Shown: piece after piece, positions 26,526 to 38,847 of the stretch
Position numbering within the stretch: the first letter of the stretch is position 1
Layout: each line of letters begins with the position of its first letter
Assembly: GCA_933228895.1 (NCBI GenBank)
Contig: OW121846.1
Coordinates: 7,409,915 to 7,473,914, forward strand
Direction: 5' to 3'
DNA: 64,000 bases
Source: Platycnemis pennipes
Lineage: Eukaryota > Arthropoda > Insecta > Odonata > Platycnemididae
The notes under the pieces: generated by a model
Databases searched by the model: none
Told to the model about the DNA's origin: nothing
The model's input: only the letters and a program-made list of their open reading frames with translations
Made by a program: the position numbers and the translations under genes

Positions 26526-28282
26526 CCTCACATTTGTTGACATTTCACGAGATTTCTGTTTCTTGGGAGTTATTTGATGAAAAAAGTGGTAAAGATAATT
26601 ACAGAATTATTTTTGTTTTCGATATAAGCTGTAAAGTACTGAATTTACAACTTTTTTCCGTTATAATCCCTCACCTATGTACACATTTATCGTGTTTTTT
26701 ATATCTAGGAAATTGCTTCACGAATAGCAGAAGTTCAGATTACTTCAGAACCATTTGTGTGTTCTTGACTTGCGCTGTGAATTTCCAGATTTTCAATCAT
26801 TTAACGTTAAAATCCCTCACATTTGTTGAAATTTCACGTGCTTATCTGTGTCCTGGAATTGCTTGGATGCAGATCATTTCAAAAATATTTTTCTTTCGAT
26901 ATGAGGTGTACATTTCCTAATTTACAACACATTTTCGTTATGAACCCTCACCAATGTAGAAATATAGGAAATTGCTGCACGAATAAAAATTTTTGCAGAT
27001 AACGTTAGAACCACTCTTGTGTTCTTGTCATTAGCTTCTATTTTCCAAAGTTCATATCTTTTTCCGTAATAATCCTTAACCTTTGTTCAAATTTAGGCTG
27101 CTTCACTGTTTCTTTGTAATTATTTTTCAAAAACAAATGTGCAGATAAATTAAAATAAATTTGTTCTTGACTTTCGCTGTGAATTTCTTTATTTAGAAAA
27201 TGATGTACAGAATATGTATATTTCGTTATTATCGCTCACATTAGTTATAATTTTATGTGTTATAATTTTTCTTTGAGTTATTTCACGAAAAAGGAAATGA
27301 TAAAAATATCTGAGGCATTTTTGTGTTCCTATCTTGCAGTGTGAATTTCTAGATAATGCAAAATTTTTCGTTACAATCCATCCAATTTGTTCAAATTTTG
27401 CGCTTTCAATGTTTTTAGGGATTTATTTCAACAATATAAAGTGGATGATTTACAGAGTCATTTTTTTTATCTTGACTTGCGCTGTGAATTTATAAATTTC
27501 CAAACAGTTTCCGTTATATCCCTCAAATTTGTTCAAATTAGGTGAGTTTTACTATTTTTACTAATACAATTTTTTTAATTTCATATATCTTTCTGAAAAA
27601 ACCCTCGTATTTGTTCAAATATTACGTGTTTCATTATTTCCACGGAATTATTTCTAAAAGAAAGTGTACAGTATTTAACGTTTATAATTCCTGACATGAG
27701 CTGAATGTTAGCATCCTCACTATTTCTAGGGATTTATTTCATGAAAAAAAGGGTCCTGATAATTTCAGAATTATTTTTAGGTTCATGATAAGAACTGTAA
27801 ATTTTTGAATTTCCATTTTTTCCTTTTCTATTCCTTACATCAGTTCAATTTAAGCGTTGTTCACTTTTTCCCTTAATTTTTTTCACGAAAACCACAGTGT
27901 ACATAATGTCAGGAATATTATTGTGATCTTACCTTGCAAACTTGAATACTCAGAATTCCAATCTTTTTCGGTTATCTCCATCCATTTTTTTTAAATTAGG
28001 CTAGGTTTACTATTTCTAGGGAATATTTCACGAAATCCAGTATACAGATAATGTCTGGAGCATATTTACATTCTTGACTTGCGCAGTTAATGTCCCGATT
28101 TTCATTCCATTTTCGTTAAACTCCCTCCCATTTGTTCAAATATAGCTTATTTCAATATTTCTATTGATTTATTTCAAGAAAACGTCATATTAATTATTTT
28201 CTGAGGCTTTTTTCTGTCAAAAATCGGGTACATTGCCTGATGAATTTCGAGTATTATATCTTTTTCTGATAAAATTGCACAA

Positions 28283-28308
28283 ATATATTTATGAGATATG
28301 CAAATTAT
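28283..28308. other. Filler sequence at a satellite recombination junction
   Basis: The left side follows the monomer type whose other copies read gcacaaatatgttgaaattt. The right side joins in mid-monomer at catttttgtgttcctatc, which belongs to a different module. About 25 bp between them (including gagatatgcaaatt) match neither parent. This fits an end-joining scar with filler, or an unplaced variant monomer. Confidence 0.5.
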
Positions 28309-29701
28309 TTCATTTTTGTGTTCCTATCTTGCAGTGTGAATTTCTAGATAATGCAAAATTTTTCGTTACAATCCATACAATTTGTTCAAATTTTGCGCTT
28401 TCAATGTTTTTAGGGATTTATTTCAACAATATAAAGTGGATGATTTTCAGAGTCATTTTTTTTATCTTGACTTGCGCTGTGAATTTATAAATTTCCAACT
28501 AGTTTCCGTAATATCCCTCAAATTTGTTGAAATTAGGTGAGTTTTACTATTTTTACTAATACAATTTTTTTAATTTCATATATCTTTCTGAAAAAAACCC
28601 TCGTATTTGTTCAAATATCACGTGTTTCATTATTTCCACGGAATTATTTCTAAAAGAAAGTGTGCAGTATTTAACCTTTATAATTCCTGACATTAGCTGA
28701 ATGTTAGCATCCTCACTATTTCTAGGGATTTATTTCATGAAAAAAAGGGTGCTGATAATTTCATAATCATTTTTAGGTTCATGATAAGAACTGTAAATTT
28801 TTGAATTCCCATTTTTTCCGTTTTTATTCCTTACATCAGTTCAATTTAAGCGTTGTTCACTTTTTCCCTTAATTTTTTTCACGAAAACCACAGTGTACAT
28901 AATGTCAGATAACCTCAGAACCTTTTTTGTTTTGTTGACTTGCGCTTGAATTTCTAGATTTCGTATATTTTTCTGTATTAAACCATGTCTTTATTTCAAT
29001 TTAGGCTGCTTCACTGTTTCTTGGTAATTATTTTACGATACAAATTGTGCAAATATAATTGTGTTTTTTACTTTCGCTTTTTATTTCAAGTTTCCGAATA
29101 TATTCCGTTATAATACCTAACAATAGCTCTAATTAAGAGTGTTTAACTTTTTCTATGGAATTATTTGACGAAAAAGCGAGTGATGATAATTTCAGAAGAA
29201 TTTTTGTGTTCTTGTCTTGCGGTGAGAATTTCATGATAATTAATCCTTTACGTTGTAATACCTCAAAATTGTTCAGATGTAGCTTGTTCAATGGTTAAAC
29301 GATTTATTTCAAGAAAGTAGAGTGGAGATATTTTCAGTGCCATTTTTTTTCTTGAGTTGAGCTGAGTACATAGATTTCCAATTTTTGTCCATCGTATCCC
29401 TCAAATTTGTTCAAATAAGGCGGGTTTTACTGTTTCTAAGGAATTATTTCCCGAAAACAAATGTGCATATATTTTTATTGCCAAATAATATTTTCGACTT
29501 GTCTTAATTTCAATTTAGGCTGCTTCACATTTTCTTTGTAGTTATTTTTCAAAAACAAAAGTGCAGATAAATTAAAATAAATTTGTGCTCTTGACTTTCG
29601 CTGTGAATTTCTTCATTTAGAAAAAAATGTACAGAATATGTATATTTCGTTATAATCACTCACATTAGTTACAATTTTTTGTTTTAATTTTTCTTTGGAA
29701 A

Positions 29702-32700
29702 TATTTGACGAAAAAGGAAATGATGAAAATATCTGAGGCATTTTTGTGTTCCTATGTTGCAGTGTGAATTTCTAGATAAAGCAAATTTTTCGTTACAATC
29801 CATCCAATTTGTTCAAATTTTGCTCTTTCATTGTTTTTAGGGATTTATTTCAACAATATAAGGTAGGGATATTTTAAGAATCATTTTTTTTATCGTGACT
29901 TGGGCTGTGAATGTACAGATTTCCAAACTTTTCCGTTATATCCATCAAATTTGTTTAAATTAGGCGAGTTTTACTATTTCAAGGGAATATTTCGAGAAAT
30001 CAAGTATGCAGACGATATCTGGAACGTATTTACGTTCTTGACTTGCGCTGTGAATGCCAAAGGATTTATTTCATGAAAAATAGAGACAATTTCAGGATTA
30101 TTTTTATGTTCTTGATTTAAGCTTTAAATTTCCCTATTTCCGTTATAATCTATTTCCATTAGGGTCCCTCACATTTCAAATGAACTTGTTTCAATGATTT
30201 TAGGGATTTATTTCAAGAAAACCGTATTGAAATTATTTTCTACGGCATTTTTTTGTTTTTGACTTGCTCAGTGAATTTCGAGATTTCGAATCTATTTTCG
30301 GTATATTCGCTCACATATGCCAAAATTTAGCTTCTGCACTATATCTAGTGAATTATTACACGAAATAAGTGTGGCGCTGATTTCATAAGTATTTCATATT
30401 CTTGCAATACGATTTTTTAAATTTCATATATCTTTCTGAAAAAATCCCTCGTATTTGTTCAAATATCACGTGTTTCATTATTTCCACGGAATTATTTCGA
30501 ATGACTGTAATCAACAGTGACTGTAATTTTTTAAAATTTAACGTGTTTCACTTTTTTTAGGGATTTATTTGATGAAAAAAAGTGTGAAGATAATTTCTGA
30601 AACATTTCTATTTTCCCTATAAGCTGCAAATTTCTGAATTCACATCACTTTGCCGTTATAATCCCTCACATATGTAGAAATTTATCGTGTTCTCTATATC
30701 TAGAAAATTGGTACACGAATAAAAATGTGCAGATATTATAGGACCTTTACGTATAATCCCTCAAATTTGTTCAAATGTAGCGTGTTCCAATGGTTTAACG
30801 ATTTATTTTAAGAAAATAGAGTGGAGATATTTTCAGAGGCATTTCTTTCCTTGAGTTGAGCTGAGTACATAGATTTCCAATTTTTGTCCATTATATTCCT
30901 CAAATTTGTTCAAATAAGGCGGGGGTTACTGTTACTAAGGAATTATTTCCCGAAAACAAATGTGCATATATTTTCATTGCCAAATAATATTTTCGACTTG
31001 CGGTGTGAATTTCTTCATTTAGAAAATGATGTACAGAATATGTATATTTCGTTATAATCACTCACATTAGTTACAATTTTTTGTTTTAATTTTTCTTTGG
31101 AAATATTTGACGAAAAAGGAAATGATGAAAATATCTGAGGCATTTTTGTGTTCCTATGTTGCAGTGTGAATTTCTAGATAAAGCAAATTTTTCGTTACAA
31201 TCCATCCAATTTGTTCAAATTTTGCTCTTTCATTGTTTTTAGGGATTTATTTCAACAATATAAAGTAGGGATATTTTAAGAATCATTTTTTTTATCGTGA
31301 CGTGGGCTGTGAATGTACAGATTTCCAAACTTTTCCGTTATATCCATCAAATTTGTTTAAATTAGGCGAGTTTTACTATTTCAAGGGAATATTTCCAGAA
31401 ATCAAGTATGCAGATGATATCTGGAACGTATTTACGTTCTTGACTTGCGCTGTGAATGCCAAAGGATTTATTTCATGAAAAATAGAGACAATTTCAGGAT
31501 TATTTTTATGTTCTTGATTTAAGCTTAAAATTTCCCTATTTCCGTTATAATCTATTTCCATTAGGGTCCCTCACATTTCAAATGAACTTGTTTCAATGAT
31601 TTTAGGGATTTATTTCAAGAAAACTGTATTGAAATTATTTTCTGCGGCATTTTTTTGTTTTTGACTTGCTCAGTGAATTTCGAGATTTCGAATCTATTTT
31701 CGATATATTCGCTCACATATGCCAAAATTTAGCTTCTGCACTATATCTAGTGAATTATTACACGAAATAAGTGTGGCGCTGATTTCATAAGTATTTCATA
31801 TTCTTGCAATACGATTTTTTAAATTTCATATATCTTTCTGAAAAAATCCCTCGTATTTGTTCAAATATCACGTGTTTCATTATTTCCACGGAATTATTTC
31901 TAAAAGCAAGTGAGCAGTAGTTAACCTTTATAATTCCTCACATTAGCTCAATGTTAGCATCCTCACAATTTCTTGGGATTCATTTCATGAAAAAAGAGTG
32001 CTGATAATTACAGAATCAATTTTGTGTTCATGACAAGAGCTGTTTTTTTTTAATTCCATTTTTTTCCGTTTCTATTCCTTAAATAAGTTCAATTTAAGCG
32101 CTGTTCACTCTTTCCTAGAATTTGTTTCACAAAAACTACAGTGCACATAATGTCAGGAATATTTTTGTGATCTTACCTTGTAAACTTGAATACACAGAAT
32201 TCCAATCATTTATGTTATCTCCCTCAATTTTTTTCATATAGGCTAGTTTTTACTATTTCTAGGGAATATTTCACGAAATCCAGTATACAGATAATGTCTG
32301 GAGCATATTTACGTTCCCTCCCTTTAGGAGGGACAGTGAAGACATAAAGAGATGTCAACAAATGTGAGGGATTACCTCACATTTGTTGACATTTCACGTG
32401 ATTTCTGTTTCTTGGGAGTTATTTGATGAAAAAAGTGGTAAAGATAATTACAGAATTATTTTTGTTTTCGATATAAGCTGTAAAGTACTGAATTTACAAC
32501 TTTTTTCCGTTATAATCCCTCACCTATGTACACATTTATCGTGTTTTTTATATCTAGGAAATTGCTTCACGAATAGCAGAAGTTCAGATTACTTCAGAAC
32601 CATTTGTGTGTTCTTGACTTGCGCTGTGAATTTCCAGATTTTCAATCATTTAACGTTAAAATCCCTCACATTTGTTGAAATTTCACGTGCTTATCTGTGT

Positions 32701-35700
32701 CCTGGAATTGCTTGGATGCAGATCATTTCAAAAATATTTTTCTTTCGATATGAGGTGTACATTTCCTAATTTACAACACATTTTCGTTATGAACCCTCAC
32801 CAATGTAGAAATATAGGAAATTGCTGCACGAATAAAAATTTTTGCAGATAACGTTAGAACCACTCTTGTGTTCTTGTCATTAGCTTCTATTTTCCAAAGT
32901 TCATATCTTTTTCCGTAATAATCCTTAACCTTTGTTCAAATTTAGGCTGCTTCACTGTTTCTTTGTAATTATTTTTCAAAAACAAATGTGCAGATAAATT
33001 AAAATAAATTTGTTCTTGACTTTCGCTGTGAATTTCTTCATTTAGAAAATGATGTACAGAATATGTATATTTCGTTATTATCGCTCACATTAGTTATAAT
33101 TTTATGTGTTATAATTTTTCTTTGAGTTATTTCACGAAAAAGGAAATGATAAAAATATCTGAGGCATTTTTGTGTTCCTATCTTGCAGTGTGAATTTCTA
33201 GATAATGCAAAATTTTTCGTTACAATCCATCCAATTTGTTCAAATTTTGCGCTTTCAATGTTTTTAGGGATTTATTTCAACAATATAAAGTGGATGATTT
33301 TCAGAGTCATTTTTTTTATCTTGACTTGCGCTGTGAATTTATAAATTTCCAAACAGTTTCCGTTATATCCCTCAAATTTGTTCAAATATTACGTGTTTCA
33401 TTATTTCCACGGAATTATTTCTAAAAGAAAGTGTGCAGTATTTAACCTTTATAATTCCTGACATTAGCTGAATGTTAGCATCCTCACTATTTCTAGGGAT
33501 TTATTTCATGAAAAAAAGGGTCCTGATAATTTCAGAATTATTTTTAGGTTCATGATAAGAACTGTAAATTTTTGAATTTCCATTTTTTCCTTTTCTATTC
33601 CTTACATCAGTTCAATTTAAGAGTTGTTCACTTTTTCCCTTAATTTTTTTCACGAAAACCACAGTGTACATAATGTCAGGAATATTATTGTGATCTTACC
33701 TTGCAAACTTGAATACTCAGAATTCCAATCTTTTTCGGTTATCTCCATCCATTTTTTTTAAATTAGGCTAGGTTTACTATTTCTAGGGAATATTTCACGA
33801 AATCCAGTATACAGATAATGTCTGGAGCATATTTACGTTCTTGACTTGCGCTGTTAATGTCCCGATTTTCATTCCATTTTTTTTAAACTCCCTTACATTT
33901 GTTTAAATATAGCTTATTTCAATATTTCTATTGATTTATTTCAAGAAAACGTCATATTAGATATTTTCTGAGGCTTTTTTCTGTCAAAAATCGGGTACAT
34001 TGCCTGATGAATTTCGAGTATTATATCTTTTTCTGATAAAATCGCACAAATATGTTGAAATTTAGCCTTTATATTATATAGACGGAATTATTTTCACAGA
34101 AAATTGAGACGCGAACTTCAGAATAATTTTTGTGTTCTTTACCTGCACTACGATTATTTAAATTTCATATCTTTTCCTGCAAAAAAAACTCTCGCATTAG
34201 TTTAAATATCACGTGTTTCATTATTTCCATGGAATTATTTCTAAAAGCAAGTGTGCAAATAATTTCAGAAGCATTTTTGTGTTCATGACAAGAGCTGATA
34301 TTTTTTGAATTTCCACTTTTTCCGTTTCTACTCCTTACATCAGTTAAAATTAAGCGTTGTTCATTGTTTCCTTGAATTGTTTTCTCGAAAACTAACTTGT
34401 AATTACTGTCAGGAATATTTTTGTGATCTTACCTTGTAAATTTGAATACACAGAATTCCAATCATTTTCGGTTATCTTCCTCAATTTTTTTCATATAGGC
34501 TAGTTTTACTATTTCTAGGGAATATTTCACGAAATCCAGTATACAGATAATGTCTGGAGCATATTTACATTCTTGACTTGCGCAGTTAATGTCCCGATTT
34601 TCATTCCATTTTCGTTAAACTCCCTCACATTTGTTCAAATATAGCTTATTTCAATATTTCTATTGATTTATTTCAAGAATACGCCATTTTAATTATTTTC
34701 TGAGACTTTTTTGTGTCAAAAATCGGTCATGATGCCTGATGGATTTCGAGTATCATATGTTTTCCCGCTAAAAATCGCTCACATATGTTGAAATTTAGCC
34801 TTTATATTATATAGACGGAATTATTTCCACAAAAATATGTGACGCAAACTTCAGAATTATTTTTGTGTTCTTTACCTGCGCTACGATTATTTAGATTTCA
34901 TATCTTTTCCTGCAAAAAAAAACTCTCTCATTAGGTCAAATGTCACGTGTTTCATTATTTCCGCGGAATTATTTCTAAAAGCAAGTTTGCAAATAATTTC
35001 AGAAGCATTTTTGTGTTCATGGCAAGAGCTGTAAATTTCTGAATTTCCATTTTTTCCTTTTCTATTCCTTACATTAGTTCAAATTAAGCGTTGTTCATTG
35101 TTTCCTTGAATTGATTTCTCGAAACCTAACTTGTAAATAATGTCAGGAATAATTTTGTGATCTTTTCTTGCAAACTTGAATACACAGAATTCCAATCATT
35201 TTCGGTTATCTCCCTCAATTTTTTTCAAATTGGGCTAGTTTTACTATTTCTAGAGAATATTTCACGAAATGCGGTGTAAAGATAATGACTGGAGCATATT
35301 TACGTTCTTGACTTGCGAAGTGAATTTCCATTACCAATTTCCAATAGTCAAATATGCTTCAGTTAAATATCCTTCACATTTGTTTTTTTTTTGTTAGTTT
35401 CATTTTTCTTAGAGATTCATTTCTCAAAAACAAGTGTGAAGATAATTTCAGATGCATATTTTAATTCTTGACTGGGGCTGTGAATTTGTAGATTTCCAAT
35501 CTTTTTCCGTTATTATACCTCACATATGTTCTAATATTGCGTGTTTCCTACTTCCTTACAATTATTTCACTCAAACAAGTGTTACCAGAAGATAATTTCA
35601 TGAATATTTTTGTGTTCTTTATTGCGCTGTAAATGTCCCGATTTCCAATCAATTTCCGTTAAACCCCCTGACATTTGGCCAAATTTAGCTTATTTCAATT

Positions 35701-38700
35701 TTTCTTAGTGATTATTTCAAGAAAAAAATATTTTAATTATTTTCTGAGGCATTTTTTTGTCAAAAATCGGTAATCTTGCTCGGAAAATTCCAAGTTTCCA
35801 AACGTTTTCTGATAAAAATTGCTCACATATGTCGAATTTTAGCCTTTCTATTATACCTACGGAATTATTTCACGAGAGATGGGTGACGCTAATTTCAGAA
35901 TTATTTTTGTTTTCTTCAACTGTGCTACGATTTTTTGGATTTCACATCTTTTTCTGTAAAAAAAGCTCTAAAGTTGTTCAAATATCACGTGGTTCCTTGT
36001 TTGTAGGGAATTTTTTCAGGAAAGCAAGTGTGCAGATAATATCAGAAGCATTTTTCTGTTCTTGACTGGCACTGAGAATTTCCTGATTTCCGATTATGTA
36101 CCGTTTCAACTCCTCACATTTGTTCAAATTCAGCAAGCATCACTGTTTCTAGGGATTTATTTCATGATAGCAAGAGTGCAGCTAATTTCAGAAACATTTT
36201 TGTGATTATGACATGAGCTGTTATATTCAGAATTTATAATCTCATTTCGTTTTTATCCCTTATATCTGTTCGAATTTAGCGTGTTTTACTGTTTTCCTCG
36301 ATTTATTTCACGTAAACAAGATTGTAGATAATTTCAGAAAAAATATATGTTATTTACTTGCTATGTGAATATCCAGATTTTCAATCATTTGGCGTAAATA
36401 TGACTATAATTTGTTAAAATATAACGTGTTTCACTGTTTTTAGGGATTTATTTGATGAAAAAAAGAGTGAAGATAATTTCAGAAACATTTCTATTTTCCC
36501 TATAAGCTGCAAATTTCTGAATTCACATCACTTTTCCGTTATAATCCCTCACATATGTAGAAATTTATCGTGTTCTCTATATCTAGAAAATTGGTACACG
36601 AATAAAAATGTGCAGATATTATAGGACCTTTACGTATAATCCCTCAAATTTGTTCAAATGTAGCGTGTTCCAATGGTTTAACGATTTATTTCAAGAAAAT
36701 AGAATGGAGATATTTTCAGAGGCATTTTTTTTCTTGAGTTGAGCTGAGTACATAGATTTCCAATTTTTGTCCATTATATCCCTCAAATTTGTTCAAATAA
36801 GGCGGGGGTTACTGTTACTAAGGCATTATTTCCCGTAAACAAATTTGCATATATTTTCGTTGCCAAATAATATTTTTGACTTGCGGTGTGAATATCCAGA
36901 TTTTCAATCTTTTTCCGATCAAATTTAGTGAGTTTCACAGTTTCTAGGGATATAATTCATGTAAAGAGGTGTGCAGATAATTTCAGAAGCATTATTGTAT
37001 TCTTGACTTTGGCGGGAAATTTCTGGATTTACAATCCTTTTCCATTTAAATCCCTCCCATTTGTTCAAATTTTGTGTGTTTCACTGCATTCCTCCAATAA
37101 TTTAACGAAAAAATATAGTAGATTTTTTTTGTTCCCTACTTCGCTGTGAATTTCCCGATTTCCAATCATTACGTAAAAATCCCTCACATTTGTTGACATT
37201 TCACGTGATTTCTGTTTCTTGGGAGTTATTTGATGAAAAAAGTGGTAAAGATAATTACAGAAATATTTTTGTTTTCCATATGAGCTGTAAAGTACTGAAT
37301 TTACAACTTTTTTCCGTTATAATCCCTCACCTATGTACACATTTATCGTGTTTTTTATATCTAGGAAATTGCTTCACGAATGGCAGAAGTGCAGATTACT
37401 TCAGAACCATTTGTGTGTTCTTGACTTGCGCTGTGAATTTCCAGATTTTCAATCATTTAACGTTCAAATCCCTCACATTTGTTGAAATTTCACGTGTTTA
37501 TCTGTGTCCTGGAATTGCTTGGATGCAGATCATTTCAGAAATATTTTTCTTTCGATATGAGGTGTACATTTCCTAATTTACAACACATTTTCGTTATAAA
37601 CCCTCACCAATGTAGAAATATAGGAATTTGCTACACGAATAAAAATTTTTGCAGATTACGTTAGAACCACTCTTGTGTTCTTGTCATTAGCTTCTATTTT
37701 CCAAATTTCATATCTTTTTCCGTAATAATCCTTAACCTTTGTTCAAATTTAGGCTGCTTCACTGTTTCTTTGTAATTATTTTTCAAAAACAAATGTGCTG
37801 ATAAATTAAAATAAATTTGTTTTGACTTTCGCTGTGAATTTCTTCATTTAGGAAATGTTGTACAGAATGTGTATAGTTCGTTATTATCGCTCACATTAGT
37901 TATAATTTTATGTGTTATAATTTTTCTTTGAGTTATTTCACGAAAAAGGAAATGATAAAAATATCTGAGGCATTTTTGTGTTCCTATCTTGCAGTGTGAA
38001 TTTCTAGATAATGCAAAATTTTTCGTTACAATCCATCCAATTTGTTCAAATTTTGCGCTTTCAATGTTTTTAGGGATTTATTTCAACAATATAAAGTGGA
38101 TGATTTTCAGAGTCATTTTTTTTATCTTGACTTGCGCTTTGAATTTATAAATTTCCAACTAGTATCCGTCATATCCCTCAAATTTGTTGAAATTAGGTGA
38201 GTTTTACTATTTTTACTAATACAATTTTTTTAATTTCATATATCTTTCTGAAAAAAACCCTCGTATTTGTTCAAATATCACGTGTTTCATTATTTCCACG
38301 GAATTATTTCTAAAAGAAAGTGTGCAGTATTTAACCTTTATAATTCCTGACATTAGCTGAATGTTAGCATCCTCACTATTTCTAGGGATTTATTTCATGA
38401 AAAAAAGGGTGCTGATAATTTCATAATCATTTTTAGGTTCATGATAAGAACTGTAAATTTTTGAATTTCCATTTTTTCCGTTTTTATTCCTTACATCAGT
38501 TCAATTTAACGTTGTTCACTTTTTCCCTTAATTTTTTTCACGAAAACCACAGTGTACATAATGTCAGATAACCTTTAGAACCTTTTTTGTTTTGTTGACT
38601 TGCGCCTGAATTTCTAGATTTCATATATTTTTCTGTATTAAACCATGTCTTAATTTCAATTTAGGCTGCTTCACATTTTCTTTGTAGTTATTTTTCAAAA

Positions 38701-38847
38701 ACAAAAGTGCAGATAAATTAAAATAAATTTGTGCTCTTGACTTTCGCTGTGAATTTCTTCATTTAGAAAATGATGTACAGAATATGTATATTTCGTTATA
38801 ATCAATCACATTAGTTATAATTTTTTGTTTTAATTTTTCTTTGGAAA
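29702..38847. repeat. 9.15-kb satellite HOR unit, copy 1
   Basis: The unit consists of P (29702-31103), a second partial P (from 31104), the 59-bp island (32316-32374), an A-type stretch, a run of monomers like those in the core (about 34,050-37,930), and a shortened closing module (about 37,930-38,847). It recurs as 38848-48078 at offset 9,146-9,147 before position 33,387 and 9,230 after it. The change of offset marks an 83-bp deletion in this copy. No gene is present. Confidence 0.85.
32316..32374. repeat. Non-satellite island with two hairpins, copy 2
   Basis: Same insert as at 26467, at offset 5,849. In this copy the 18-bp arm (32352-32369) is a perfect reverse complement of the satellite arm at 32375-32392, because the base that mismatches in the other two copies is T here. 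The seven-base gc-rich hairpin tccctcc/ggaggga is also kept. Confidence 0.75.

Larger units (their letters stand above)
23852..29701. repeat. 5.85-kb satellite HOR unit
   Basis: The unit starts with two consecutive P modules (23852-25254 and from 25255), then a 59-bp non-satellite island (26467-26525), more monomers, a filler junction near 28,283-28,308, and a closing module (about 28,309-29,701) homologous to 22,461-23,851. Its first 4.4 kb recurs at a 5,849-bp offset in the next unit, which starts at 29702. A 61-codon reading frame recurs on the - strand in P modules here (24125-24310 and 25527-25712). It is satellite sequence, not a gene. Confidence 0.85.
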
